From the NCBI GenBank assembly GCA_022826045.1, contig JAJDVQ010000013.1, positions 1 to 64,000 of the forward strand: a stretch of DNA of 64,000 bases, in the 5' to 3' direction. The position numbers and the translations under genes were made by a program. Shown piece after piece: positions 26,840-35,200 of the stretch (positions within the stretch are counted from its first letter, which is position 1; each line of letters begins with the position of its first letter). Below the pieces are notes generated by a model. That model was not told the DNA's origin. It worked only from the letters and a program-made list of their open reading frames with translations, and made no database searches. The DNA comes from Acidimicrobiia bacterium. Its GTDB lineage: Bacteria; Actinomycetota; Acidimicrobiia; Acidimicrobiales; Poriferisodalaceae.

Positions 26840-26929
26840 ATGACGTCAACGCAGGAAGACTCAACGCCCGAAAACGATCGGAGTTATAGGGCTGTTTCCC
26901 CAAGATCGGCGTCGTCGATCGCTTGGTAG
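26840..26929 (+). other. Possible 5' stub of a gene cut by the accessory island
   Basis: An ATG opens a 29-codon frame beginning MTSTQEDSTPENDRS, a plausible genuine N-terminus, which then runs antisense into the tail of the HNH pseudogene and stops at 26929. It may be what is left of a host gene at the island's left edge, or chance. No function can be suggested. Confidence 0.25.
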
Positions 26930-27426
26930 TCGAAGGTGACGCTGAGCGAGTCGGTTAGGCGTTCCATCGTCAGCCACGGATCCTTGCGATGCACCATGAC
27001 GTGACAGTTCACGCACAGCGGACGCACCTTTTCGATTGCCTCGGACAGCGTCAGTTCCCGTGCCCCACCGTTCCCGTGCCCCACCGAACGCAATCGGTTC
27101 TAGGTGGTGGATTTGGATGTAGCCCGCCCCGATGCCGACGTAGGCGCGGTCAAAGTCGAATGAGCAACTGGCGCACGGAAGTTTCCCACCCACGGTGCAG
27201 TGCTGCACGGCGGCATCTCGCAGTCGATTGGAGCGCTTGCGGTAGTTGGCGGTGCGCCTGTTCAACTGGCCCTCTGTGATGACGCTCTCGTCGATGACGA
27301 CAACCGGCAATTGGCTGAGTGCGACCGGGTCCAGACGGCGCGCGGCGCCGCCGGACGCTTGCGCATTAGTGCACGCATCAAATCGTCGTCGGGTACCCAG
27401 GGATGGTAGTTTCCGCGTATGAGCAC
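26884..27426 (-). pseudogene. HNH endonuclease, broken by two frameshifts
   Basis: Three successive minus-strand frames together spell a protein like the HNH endonuclease family. The first, from a GTG at 27426, gives NYHPWVPDDDLMRALMRKRP. The second carries LPVVVIDESVITEGQL, then CSFDFDRAYVGIGAGYIQIH and HLEPIAFGG. The third carries ELTLSEAIEKVRPLCVNCHV and ends at 26884. The first shift lies in GC-rich DNA around 27318-27350. The second is exactly explained by a 16-bp tandem duplication at 27054-27085; removing one copy joins FGGARE to LTLSEA in frame. The metal-binding His and Cys residues all survive, so the decay looks recent. Confidence 0.75.
27054..27085. repeat. Perfect 16-bp tandem duplication
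   Basis: GTTCCCGTGCCCCACC occurs twice head-to-tail at 27054-27069 and 27070-27085 without a mismatch. Sixteen is not a multiple of three, so it shifts the frame of the HNH gene on the minus strand at the loop between the HH motif and the final CxxC-H part. No other copy was noticed nearby. Confidence 0.95.
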
Positions 27427-28222
27427 AGCCGCGATGGAAGAGGTCGCCAGTCGCCGCTGGCCCGGCGGCGTCGAATGCCCCAAATGCGGCAGCCGGGACG
27501 TCGCCCGACGCAAACCGCAGAAACGTCGCCGCTGGCCGCAATGGCGATGCCGTGCATGCCGCCGAGATTTCACAGCTCTCACAGGGCACCCTCAGCGCGC
27601 CCGCAGCCGCCGCCCGGCAGCGGGCATCGCCGCGGACGACGTCAGGGTCCGCGATGCAGCCCAGCGCCCCGCCGCCGCAGGACTGTCGGCAGGGGCACGC
27701 CGCACGCTTGCTGTGCTGCGACGACGCCCGGACGGCGCCACAGCAGCCAAGATCAGCGAACTCAGCGGGCTGTCGCTCTCGCAGACGCACAGAACGCTGC
27801 GAAATTTCGCGGAACGCGGCTGGGCATGCCGACGCGACGGCACTGTCCGCGACGGGCATCAGCTCCGGGGAACGAACCTGTGGCAGATCGTCCACTCCGA
27901 CGAATGCCTCGCAGCGCTCGCTTCGCTTCCCGTCGAGAGCTTCCCGATGCCGCCGCTTCCTCAGCCGGACATGGTCCCGCCCGAATTCTGGCATCTGTTC
28001 TGGTCCGGGCTGCAAGGCTCCGAGCTGCGCATCGGCGAACACGCCGAGCACATCGGAGGCGTCATGATCGGCAGCAACGATCTCAGCGCCGAAGCGTGGG
28101 CGCTGCGTCATCTCCCGACAGACGCACTCATGACGCTGCACCGCGCGCGGACCCGGACCGGCAGCCCGTCGGGGCGGCTGCTTGCAGCCACGATCCGGCA
28201 CAGGGCCGGTCCCGATGCTTGA
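27419..28222 (+). CDS. HTH partner protein of an AbiEii-like toxin, with fused transposase-type zinc ribbon
   Basis: 267 residues in two parts. Residues 1-57 match the N-terminal zinc ribbon of IS1595-family transposases: RRWPGGVECPKCGSRDVARR with C20/C23, then WRCRACRRDFTALTG with C44/C47; the catalytic transposase domain is absent. After a low-complexity joint, residues 90-140 form a winged helix (LAVLRRRPDGATAAKISELS, LSLSQTHRTLRNFAERGW). The rest contains PPEFWHLFWSGLQGSELRIG and is unrecognised. Its stop overlaps the start of the nucleotidyltransferase gene by eight bases, so it is probably the antitoxin or regulator. The real start could be internal if the ribbon is only a fused upstream remnant, but no internal ATG suits. 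Confidence 0.6.
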   Translation: MSTAAMEEVASRRWPGGVECPKCGSRDVARRKPQKRRRWPQWRCRACRRDFTALTGHPQRARSRRPAAGIAADDVRVRDAAQRPAAAGLSAGARRTLAVLRRRPDGATAAKISELSGLSLSQTHRTLRNFAERGWACRRDGTVRDGHQLRGTNLWQIVHSDECLAALASLPVESFPMPPLPQPDMVPPEFWHLFWSGLQGSELRIGEHAEHIGGVMIGSNDLSAEAWALRHLPTDALMTLHRARTRTGSPSGRLLAATIRHRAGPDA

Positions 28223-29081
28223 AGGCCACGCGCATCTCTTCGCTCCGCAGCTGCGAGGGCTCTGGCCGCTCGCCGCGGAAATCGCTGCCGAAGTGAACGG
28301 GCGGCTGATGGGCGGCACCGCGCTCGCAGTCCACCTCAAGCACCGAACCAGCGAAGACCTCGACATCATGACCATGGACGGCTTCGACGGACGCGAGCTT
28401 CGCGCGTCGATCGAGAAACGCATGCGGCAGACCAGACCGGACGACTGCTGGCGTGCCGTCGAGATCATCGAAGCACGCAACGACAGCTACTGCGCCGTCA
28501 TCGACGGCATCCGTGTCGAGGCTTTCACCGCTCTCGGCAGCGGGTCAGCGAAATCGTCTGACATGCGATGGGTGCAAGCCGCGCAGGTCGTAGAAGGAAC
28601 CCCCGTCGGCACCGTCCCCGACATCTTGGCGTCGAAGCTCGCTGTCATCGAACGCCGCCAGAAGCTCCGCGACTACATCGACCTCGCTGCCATCGACCGG
28701 AGCACCCCGTGGAAGCTCGAAGACGGACTCGACTTCTACCGTCGCGTGCACGGCTTCGACGTCAACCCCGACCCGCATCAGATGCGCCGGATCGTCACAG
28801 CGCTGAGCGCGCCCGGCTACATCGAACCGGATCCCGGATTCGACTCGCAGCGCGACGACACGCTCGAATACCTCGAGCATCGTTCCGGCGATCTGCTCGA
28901 CTACATGGCCGAAATCGCGGACCGGGACGTCGCCCGCGCCGCCGAGAAGCACGCATCCGGGCTCGGCGCTTCGCGTGCATCAGCGAGCTCGTCGCAATGC
29001 GGGGCGTGGATGCCGCGCGCTCGCACCGCATGCCGACTGCCGCCCGACCACAAAGGCCCTCACCGTCGCAGACGCAGGTGA
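28215..29081 (+). CDS. AbiEii/AbiGii-type nucleotidyltransferase toxin with Cys2His2 tail
   Basis: 288-residue protein with a nucleotidyltransferase core of the AbiEii toxin family, which in characterised members modifies tRNA or other targets to stop growth during phage attack. GRLMGGTALAVHLKHRTSED is followed by the acidic pair D48/D50 in EDLDIM, and GTVPDILASKLAVIERRQKL, RDYIDLAAI are family segments. The body ends near residue 245. Residues 262-288 form a separate tail with C-x10-C-x5-H-x3-H spacing and a run of arginines, nearly the same as the tail of the Fic protein 2.4 kb away. The ATG at 28215 overlaps the HTH partner gene. Confidence 0.75.
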   Translation: MLEGHAHLFAPQLRGLWPLAAEIAAEVNGRLMGGTALAVHLKHRTSEDLDIMTMDGFDGRELRASIEKRMRQTRPDDCWRAVEIIEARNDSYCAVIDGIRVEAFTALGSGSAKSSDMRWVQAAQVVEGTPVGTVPDILASKLAVIERRQKLRDYIDLAAIDRSTPWKLEDGLDFYRRVHGFDVNPDPHQMRRIVTALSAPGYIEPDPGFDSQRDDTLEYLEHRSGDLLDYMAEIADRDVARAAEKHASGLGASRASASSSQCGAWMPRARTACRLPPDHKGPHRRRRR

Positions 29082-29181
29082 ACGCGCTGCCCTGTCGGCA
29101 CGGGCGACGGACTGCCGAGTTCGGTGACGCCTGGCGTGCCTGCCGGCGGGCGCTGACAGGTCGGTCGGTAGCGTCGCTGTT

Positions 29182-30126
29182 GTGAGCCGCCGCGGCAGTT
29201 TCGAGTTCAGTGTCGAGAGTGTCTGGGACCGTGACCCGCGGGTCGCGGAGGGAGCCGTGTCGCGGGTGCTGGCCGTCGGCGATCTTCACGGCATCATGAC
29301 TGCTTTGCAGTCGGCGATAGCTGTCGATGTGGACGTCGAAGCCGACGCGATCGTGCAGGTCGGAGATTTCTGGCTCGCTGACAGGCACTGGTCGAAGTTC
29401 ACTGCACGCCACTCCGCCTACATGGAGACCGCGGCGGCGTCGCCGGTGCCGATAGTGGCCATCGACGGCAACCACGAAATCTGGCCGACGCTCGCGAGGT
29501 TCGCGGCTACCCCCGAAGCACTGCAGGCCGCGGCGGCACGCCGCCCTGTCAGTCTCGGCGGCAGCCTGTGGTGGGCGCAGCGAGGCAGCGTCTGGACATG
29601 GAACGGCTGCCGCGTCGGCGCGCTCGGCGGAGCGGTGTCACCTGACAAGCACATCGAGGACGTCCGCCGGTACCGATGGCCCGAGGAGACCGTCACCGAC
29701 GCTGACCTGGGCCGGCTCGTCGAGAACGCTGACGTCGAGCACGATGGCAAGCTCGACCTGCTGTTCACCCACGACGCGCCCGCTCAGACTCGAGGGCTCC
29801 GCGGGGGCGTCGACTACCTGTGGCGGTTCCCCGAGGTCGAAGCCGAGATGAACCAGACCCGCAAGCTGCTCGCCGAAGCCGTCGTCCGGCTCGAACCCGG
29901 CACGCTGCTGCACGGGCACTGGCATCAGCACAACCGCGAGACCATCAACGAAACCACCGACGCAGTCAGCCTCGCAGCCAACATGGAACCCGGAACCGCT
30001 GCCGCTGCCGTGCTTGACCTTCACGGACCCGGCGTCGACGTCGAAACAACAGGAATCGGGTACAGGACCGACACAGCCAGATGGGCCGCCAGCGCACGCG
30101 ACATCACGCGACTCGCTGAACTGTGA
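29182..30126 (+). CDS. Calcineurin-like metallophosphoesterase
   Basis: 314-residue metallophosphoesterase. All five family blocks are present: GDLHG at 33-37, GDFW at 61-64, GNHE at 96-99, LLFTHDAPA and LHGHWHQHN, supplying the di-metal ligands. The substrate may be a nucleotide, a nucleic acid end or a phosphoprotein. The start is a GTG at 29182, about 100 bases after the AbiEii-like gene in the same direction; the gap holds no gene. It converges with the fic gene. Its position between two growth-control toxin families suggests a role in the island, but that is inference. Confidence 0.82.
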   Translation: MSRRGSFEFSVESVWDRDPRVAEGAVSRVLAVGDLHGIMTALQSAIAVDVDVEADAIVQVGDFWLADRHWSKFTARHSAYMETAAASPVPIVAIDGNHEIWPTLARFAATPEALQAAAARRPVSLGGSLWWAQRGSVWTWNGCRVGALGGAVSPDKHIEDVRRYRWPEETVTDADLGRLVENADVEHDGKLDLLFTHDAPAQTRGLRGGVDYLWRFPEVEAEMNQTRKLLAEAVVRLEPGTLLHGHWHQHNRETINETTDAVSLAANMEPGTAAAAVLDLHGPGVDVETTGIGYRTDTARWAASARDITRLAEL

Positions 30127-30153
30127 CGAGCTGTCCCCCGTTCGCCGGGGAAC

Positions 30154-31545
30154 TCACCGTCGCCGGTAGCGGTGCTGGCCGCCGTGGCCTCGTGGCAGGA
30201 CACACGGCTTGCGGGATCGCGGCCCGCGGTGCCCGCAAGGAGGCGGCCCGGGGCGATTCGGAACAACCGAGGCCGGAGTGTTGCCTCGTGGCGGGGGGCG
30301 CGTTCCAAGGCTGTGCGTCATCACACCGTCGGGCTGCATCTGACGCATTGCGCCTACCAGGTCGGCGACCGTGTAGCGGACGTTGCGCTCTCCGCCAGCC
30401 GTGTCCAGGATGCCGGCTGACGCGAGCGCTTTCACGGCGTTGCGTGCGACCCGCTCGGACACCCCGAGACGGACGCTGACCATCCCTGTGTCGAGCACCG
30501 GCATGGACGGCAGATGCGCCAGCAGACGCGCGGAAGCGCTGCCTGCTCGGAAGCGCGCCTGCCGTTGCCATTTCTCCACGAGCCGTTCCATCATGCCTGC
30601 GGTTCTCTCTGCCTGCTCGTAGGCGCTCTCGCAGGCTTCGCCGAATCGGCGGATCCATTGTTCGTGTACTCGGCTTCGGGTCGCGGTGTCGTCGACGACG
30701 CAGTCCACGCGGGTGTCGTTCAGTGCGGCGTAGTAGCCGGCCCTGTCTCGCTCGAGCGCTGTGCTGATCGGGACTGTCCCGCCCGCGAGCCGATGAGCGT
30801 TGAGCACCGCCTGTATCAACGCCCGTCCGGTGCGTCCGTTGCCGTCCTCGAACGGATGGATTGTCTCGAACTGGGCGTGAACGATTGCTGCTCTGAGCAC
30901 AGCAGTGTGTCCGCTGCCGTTGATGTAGCCGACGAGGTCATTGAGCAGCCCCTCGAGATGCTCAGGCGGCGGCGCCACAAACGTCGCGTCGTCGATGAGG
31001 CAGCCGGCAGGACCGACCCATATCGGCTCAGCGCGGATCGTTCCGCCTATGTCGTGGTCGCGGATGTTCTCGAACAGCGCCATGTGCAATCGAAGGATGT
31101 CGTCGACAGTGCAGGCATGGCCTTCGGACATCTGCCGGCCCAGTGCGACCGCGGCAGCTATCTGGCGGGACGCGCCGAGCGTCAATGTCTCGTTGGCGTC
31201 TGACACAGGTCGACCGACTTGTTCTCGATAGCGCGCCCAGGCGAACGCGTCTGTGGTGGTGTGGATGTTCTCGATGGCGCTCGTGCGGATGCTCTCGTCG
31301 CGGGCCGTCATCCAATCCGCCAAGGCGCTTCCGAGGTCCGTGTGCGGCAGCGCCGTGATGCGTTCGAGGGCGCTCTGCGCGGCGACCAGCGTTTCGACCG
31401 CGGCTGCGCTCAGTTGCGGTTCCCAGTCGCGCAGCGGATGCGGCACGTAGGCTCGGTAGGAGCGGTGCCCGTACCCGACTCGACTCGCGAGCCAGCCCTT
31501 CGCCGCCACATATCTGCCCATAGCCCCCACAATAACGTTCCGCAT
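30154..31545 (-). CDS. fic: Fic-family protein (class II) with Cys2His2 tail
   Basis: 463-residue Fic protein, expected to transfer AMP or another nucleotide monophosphate onto a target protein. The catalytic loop is intact at 230-241, HPFEDGNGRTGR. The inhibitory helix lies N-terminal, TSAIEN at 88-93, matching the (S/T)xxxE(G/N) pattern of class II Fic proteins, so it is probably self-inhibited. A winged-helix segment at about 365-420 (MVSVRLGVSERVARNAVKAL) follows. Residues 437-463 repeat the C-x10-C-x5-H-x3-H, arginine-ended tail seen on the AbiEii-like toxin. The start codon at 31545 sits in one of two direct repeats. Confidence 0.85.
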   Translation of the reverse strand: MRNVIVGAMGRYVAAKGWLASRVGYGHRSYRAYVPHPLRDWEPQLSAAAVETLVAAQSALERITALPHTDLGSALADWMTARDESIRTSAIENIHTTTDAFAWARYREQVGRPVSDANETLTLGASRQIAAAVALGRQMSEGHACTVDDILRLHMALFENIRDHDIGGTIRAEPIWVGPAGCLIDDATFVAPPPEHLEGLLNDLVGYINGSGHTAVLRAAIVHAQFETIHPFEDGNGRTGRALIQAVLNAHRLAGGTVPISTALERDRAGYYAALNDTRVDCVVDDTATRSRVHEQWIRRFGEACESAYEQAERTAGMMERLVEKWQRQARFRAGSASARLLAHLPSMPVLDTGMVSVRLGVSERVARNAVKALASAGILDTAGGERNVRYTVADLVGAMRQMQPDGVMTHSLGTRPPPRGNTPASVVPNRPGPPPCGHRGPRSRKPCVLPRGHGGQHRYRRR

Positions 31546-31604
31546 GGGCTATTCCGGCGTTCGGAACGGAACTTCACGGGCACAACGTTCCGCATGGGCT
31601 ACTC
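31534..31604. repeat. Direct repeats around the fic start codon
   Basis: A 21-base element beginning AACGTTCCGCATGGGCTA occurs at 31534-31554 and 31584-31604, differing at one base. Between the copies lie further GTTCGGAAC/CGGAAC half-sites, inverse to the GTTCCG of the repeats. On the minus strand each copy contains ATGCGGAACGTT, so the first codons of fic (MRNV) are present twice, 50 bases apart and out of frame with one another. It could be an operator for autoregulation or the result of a local duplication. Confidence 0.7.
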
Positions 31605-31661
31605 GGAAGCGTCTGGGGTGTGCAGCGCGCTCTGCGAGGCAGCGCCACGCATTCGTCGTTC

Positions 31662-32220
31662 TCAGGGCAGCGAGACTCGGTCTGTGTGGTCTTCGATTCT
31701 GCGTGTGTGAGCGGACGGCAGGTCACCGCCGAGCGGTCCGACCGGTTCCTTTGGGTCGGCGGCGAACGAGTCGAACTGTTCGTTGGCTTCGACAGCAGCA
31801 TCAGCGCCTACGACGTCGAGGTGACGGTCGCGGGTTTGCATGGCGACCGCTCGCAGCAGCATCCGGTCCGGCATGATCTGCCCTTTGGCGCCGTTCGGGG
31901 TCGCTGCCGGGACAGACTCGTATTCGGCGAACGGATACGTGTCGACCGGTGTCTCGCTGGCTTCGCAGCGATATCTGTATTCGACGCCGATGGGCGAGTC
32001 GGAGCTGTCCTCAGCCCAGCGGACAACCGGAGCGTCGAACTCGTCGGAACGGACGGTCGGTGATGGCTCGCACGTTCTCGAGCAGCAGCGTCGGACGTTC
32101 GTCGCTGCGAGCGAGCAGGCCCGTGAGCGCATCGAACAGCCACCGCCCGTCGCTGTCTCCGCGGCGTTCGCCGACGGTGGCCATCAGCACCTCCCCGCAG
32201 AAGGCCGGGTAGCTGTGACA
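31662..32220 (-). pseudogene. Decayed cytosine-5 DNA methyltransferase fragment and unknown tail
   Basis: Between fic and addB about 700 bases hold no intact gene. At 32040-32220, minus strand, a frame reads GERRGDSDGRWLF and ARSDERPTLLLENVRAI; the spacing to ENV matches motif IV of C5 methyltransferases, but the catalytic PC pair and motif I are missing. After ENVRAITDRP the sense moves to another frame with RSDEFDAPVVRWAEDSSD and GVEYRYRCEASETPVDTYPF, which I do not recognise and which runs to 31662. G+C at third codon positions is high in both segments, supporting former coding use. A plus-strand frame over 31620-32063 cannot be fully excluded. Confidence 0.45.
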
Positions 32221-32242
32221 CCCCTGTCCTAGCTTTCGTGCC

Positions 32243-35200
32243 GTGGCCACCGACACCATGACGGACGAGGTACCCCGCAGCGGCAGCGCTTCGGAGAGCG
32301 AAGGGGTGCGGGTTGTTCCCGTGGCTTTCGGAATGCCGGCACGACAGGCGCTGGCTGCGTTGGCGGCCGAAGCCAAGACGGGCGACCCGCTGAGACCGGT
32401 CACTGTCGTGGTGCCGTCCAACTACACCGGGCTGGCGCTGCGTCGTGCCTTCGCCTTGGGGGTCACCGATGAGGGAGACGAGGCACCGGGCGACACGGCA
32501 CGGGCGACCGGCGGCGGCATCGCGGCATTTGACACGCTGACGTTCGGGGCACTCGCCGATCGACTGGCCGGGCCGTCCCTGCAAGCAGCCGGCCGGCGGC
32601 CGCACGGCGCCATGGTGCTGACGGCAGCCGTACGCGAGGCACTTCGCCACGATGCTGCCCTCTTCGGGCCGGTGGCCGATCACCACCGCACCGCGGAGGC
32701 GCTGGCGGGGACCTACAGCGAACTGCGCGATCTCTCGCCGCGCCAACTGAAGCAGGTCGCCGCGACATCCACGCGGGCAGCGGCCGTCGTCGCCATCTGC
32801 GAACGCATCAGATCGTTGCTGGCGCCGGAGTGGTACGACACGAGCGAACTCCTGCAGGCCGCCGCTGCACACGCGGAATCTGCACAGCCAGGCGCCCTCG
32901 CGTTCGACCCGGGAGAGTTCGTGCTGTACCTGCCGCGACGGCTCAGCGTGCCTGAGGCCCGGCTGGTGCGCGCACTCGGCCTGTGGACGCTGGCCGCGCG
33001 CCGCATGCCGCTGCATGTGCTGGTGGGCGTCACCGGCGATCATGCAGCCGACGCGTCGGCGCGAGCGGTCTGCGAGCGACTGGGAGTCGGGCTGCCGGCC
33101 CATGAGGCGATGCCGCCGACCGGCACGCGGATCATGAGCGTCACCGACCCCGACGAGGAAGCGCGCACTGTGGTGCGCGCCGTGGTGGCCGATCTCGACG
33201 AAGGTGTGGCCCCAGGGCGCACTGCGGTGTTCTACGCGGCGGCCGAACCGTACGGACGCATGCTTGAAGAGCAATTCGAGGCTGCGGGCGTGCTGACGTA
33301 CGGCAGCACCGCACGCACGCTGGGCGAGTCGATCTACGGGCGATTTGCCTTGGGCTTGAGCGCTCTGGCCGACGACGGCGGCACTCCCTTCCTCGGACGT
33401 CGCGAAGTGTTCGATCTGCTTGCCGGCGCCAAGATCCCGCGTCGGCAGCCCCGCCAGCGAAACGCTGAGGAGCACTTCTTCGTGCCCGATTCGGCGTGGG
33501 AGCGCTTGGCTCGCGCAGCCCATGTGGTCAGCGGTGACGACTGGGAGGTCCGGCTGTCGGCTCACGCCGAGCTGCTGGAAAGCCAAGCGCGGCCCAGAGC
33601 CCACGGCGAAGCATCGGCAGACACCCAAGCCGCATGGCTCCGTCGGCAGGCCCGCGAATGCCGTGCAGCAGCAGAGTTCGCGGCAGAACTGCGCGATCGC
33701 GTGCAGCAAGGCAGGCAGCACCGGACATGGCGCAGCCTGTGCGACTGGATGCGCGCCTCGCTGCGGCGCTACCTGGGAGCAGTGGGGCGCGACGGCTGGA
33801 CGCAGGATTGGCCGCCGTGGGAGCGCAGTGCCGCGGAGCGCGTGGAAGGCGTGCTCGACCGGCTGGCCGACCTCGGCACGGTGGAGAGGCGGGTCACGCT
33901 GGGTGTGATGCGCCGCGCGCTCGAAGTCGAACTCGGCCAACCGCACGGTCGCAGCGGCACCGAGGGCACCGGCGTGTACGTCGGTCATGTCAATGGCGCA
34001 ATCGACATCGTTGTCGATCGCACGTACGTCGTAGGCCTGGCCGAGGGCATCTTCCCCTCGCGCCCCGTGCCCGACAGCCTCATCAACGAGGACGAGCGCC
34101 GTGCGCTGGGCGGCGCACTGGCACAGCAAACCGACGCGACCGCCGAGCAGCATCGAGCGCTGCTGGCCGCGATGGCCGGCGCCCGCCACGCCTGCACCCT
34201 GCTGCTTCCACGCGGCGACTTGCGTCGTAACTGCGAGTACGTGCCGTCACGCCTGCTCATCGACACCGCTCGCCGACTCGAGCGTGCTGCTCGCGGCGGC
34301 GATGCTGCGGCGAACCCGGCGGGCCGCTCGGAAAGCGGTCAGGAGTACTTCGCCGACGGCCTAGTGGACGGCGACAGCCTCAGCGCCGCGGCGCTCGACA
34401 GCGCGGTGGACGGCATCATCGAGGCCCCCTCGTATCTCGCCGGGATTCGCTCCGCCGGCTTTCCGGCCACGGTCACCGAGTACGACGCGGCGAGCCTGCT
34501 TGGGCACTGTGCGAGCGGGCGCCCGGTCGCGAGCCATGCACTGTGGCGCGACCCCGCACTGCGCAGGGGCGTCTCGCTGACCGACGCCCGCGCCAGCAGC
34601 GAGTTCACCCGCTTCGACGGGAACCTGGCCCGCGTCATCGATGCCGACGGCGCGCTGGCCAAGGTCATGTCCGCCACCCGTCTCGAGCACTGGGCCACCT
34701 GCCCGCGGCGCTACCTGTTCGAGGATCTGCTCGGCATCAAGGCTGTCGAAGAACCCGAGGACATCCTGCGGCTCAGCCCGCTCGAACGAGGCCATCTCAT
34801 GCACGAGTCCATCGACCGCTTCTTGCAGCCCCTGATCGCGAATCGACAGTCGGCAGGCAGGGACGCGCCCGTGGCTCTCAGCGGTCCGGGCCGCATGCCT
34901 CCGGGACCGCAGCGTCCGCCTTCCGACGAAGACCGCGACGAGCTTGTCGCTATCGGCCGCGAGCTGGCAGACCAGCGAGAAGCGCAAGGCCTGACCGGTT
35001 CGCCGCTGCTGTGGCAGCGCGACCGAGCCGCAATCTTGAGTGACCTGGCCGAAATGCTGGAGCGAGACGGCGACAAGCACCGGCCGCCCCGCGGCGAGAT
35101 CGAAGGTTCGGAGTTCCGGTTCGGCTTTGCCGATTCCGCGGCCGGGGCCGTCGCATTCGACCTCGCCGACGGGCACACGGTGCGCTTTCGAGGCGTCATC

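Noticed and set aside
26861..28480. 539-codon minus-strand frame covering the HNH remnant and the HTH gene
   Set aside because: Only about 80 codons of it (the HNH middle part) look like protein; the rest is antisense to the HTH and nucleotidyltransferase genes.
31620..32063. Plus-strand 147-codon frame between fic and addB
   Set aside because: Parts have good third-position G+C, but the minus strand reads as more protein-like and includes a methyltransferase motif; I left the plus frame unannotated, with some doubt.
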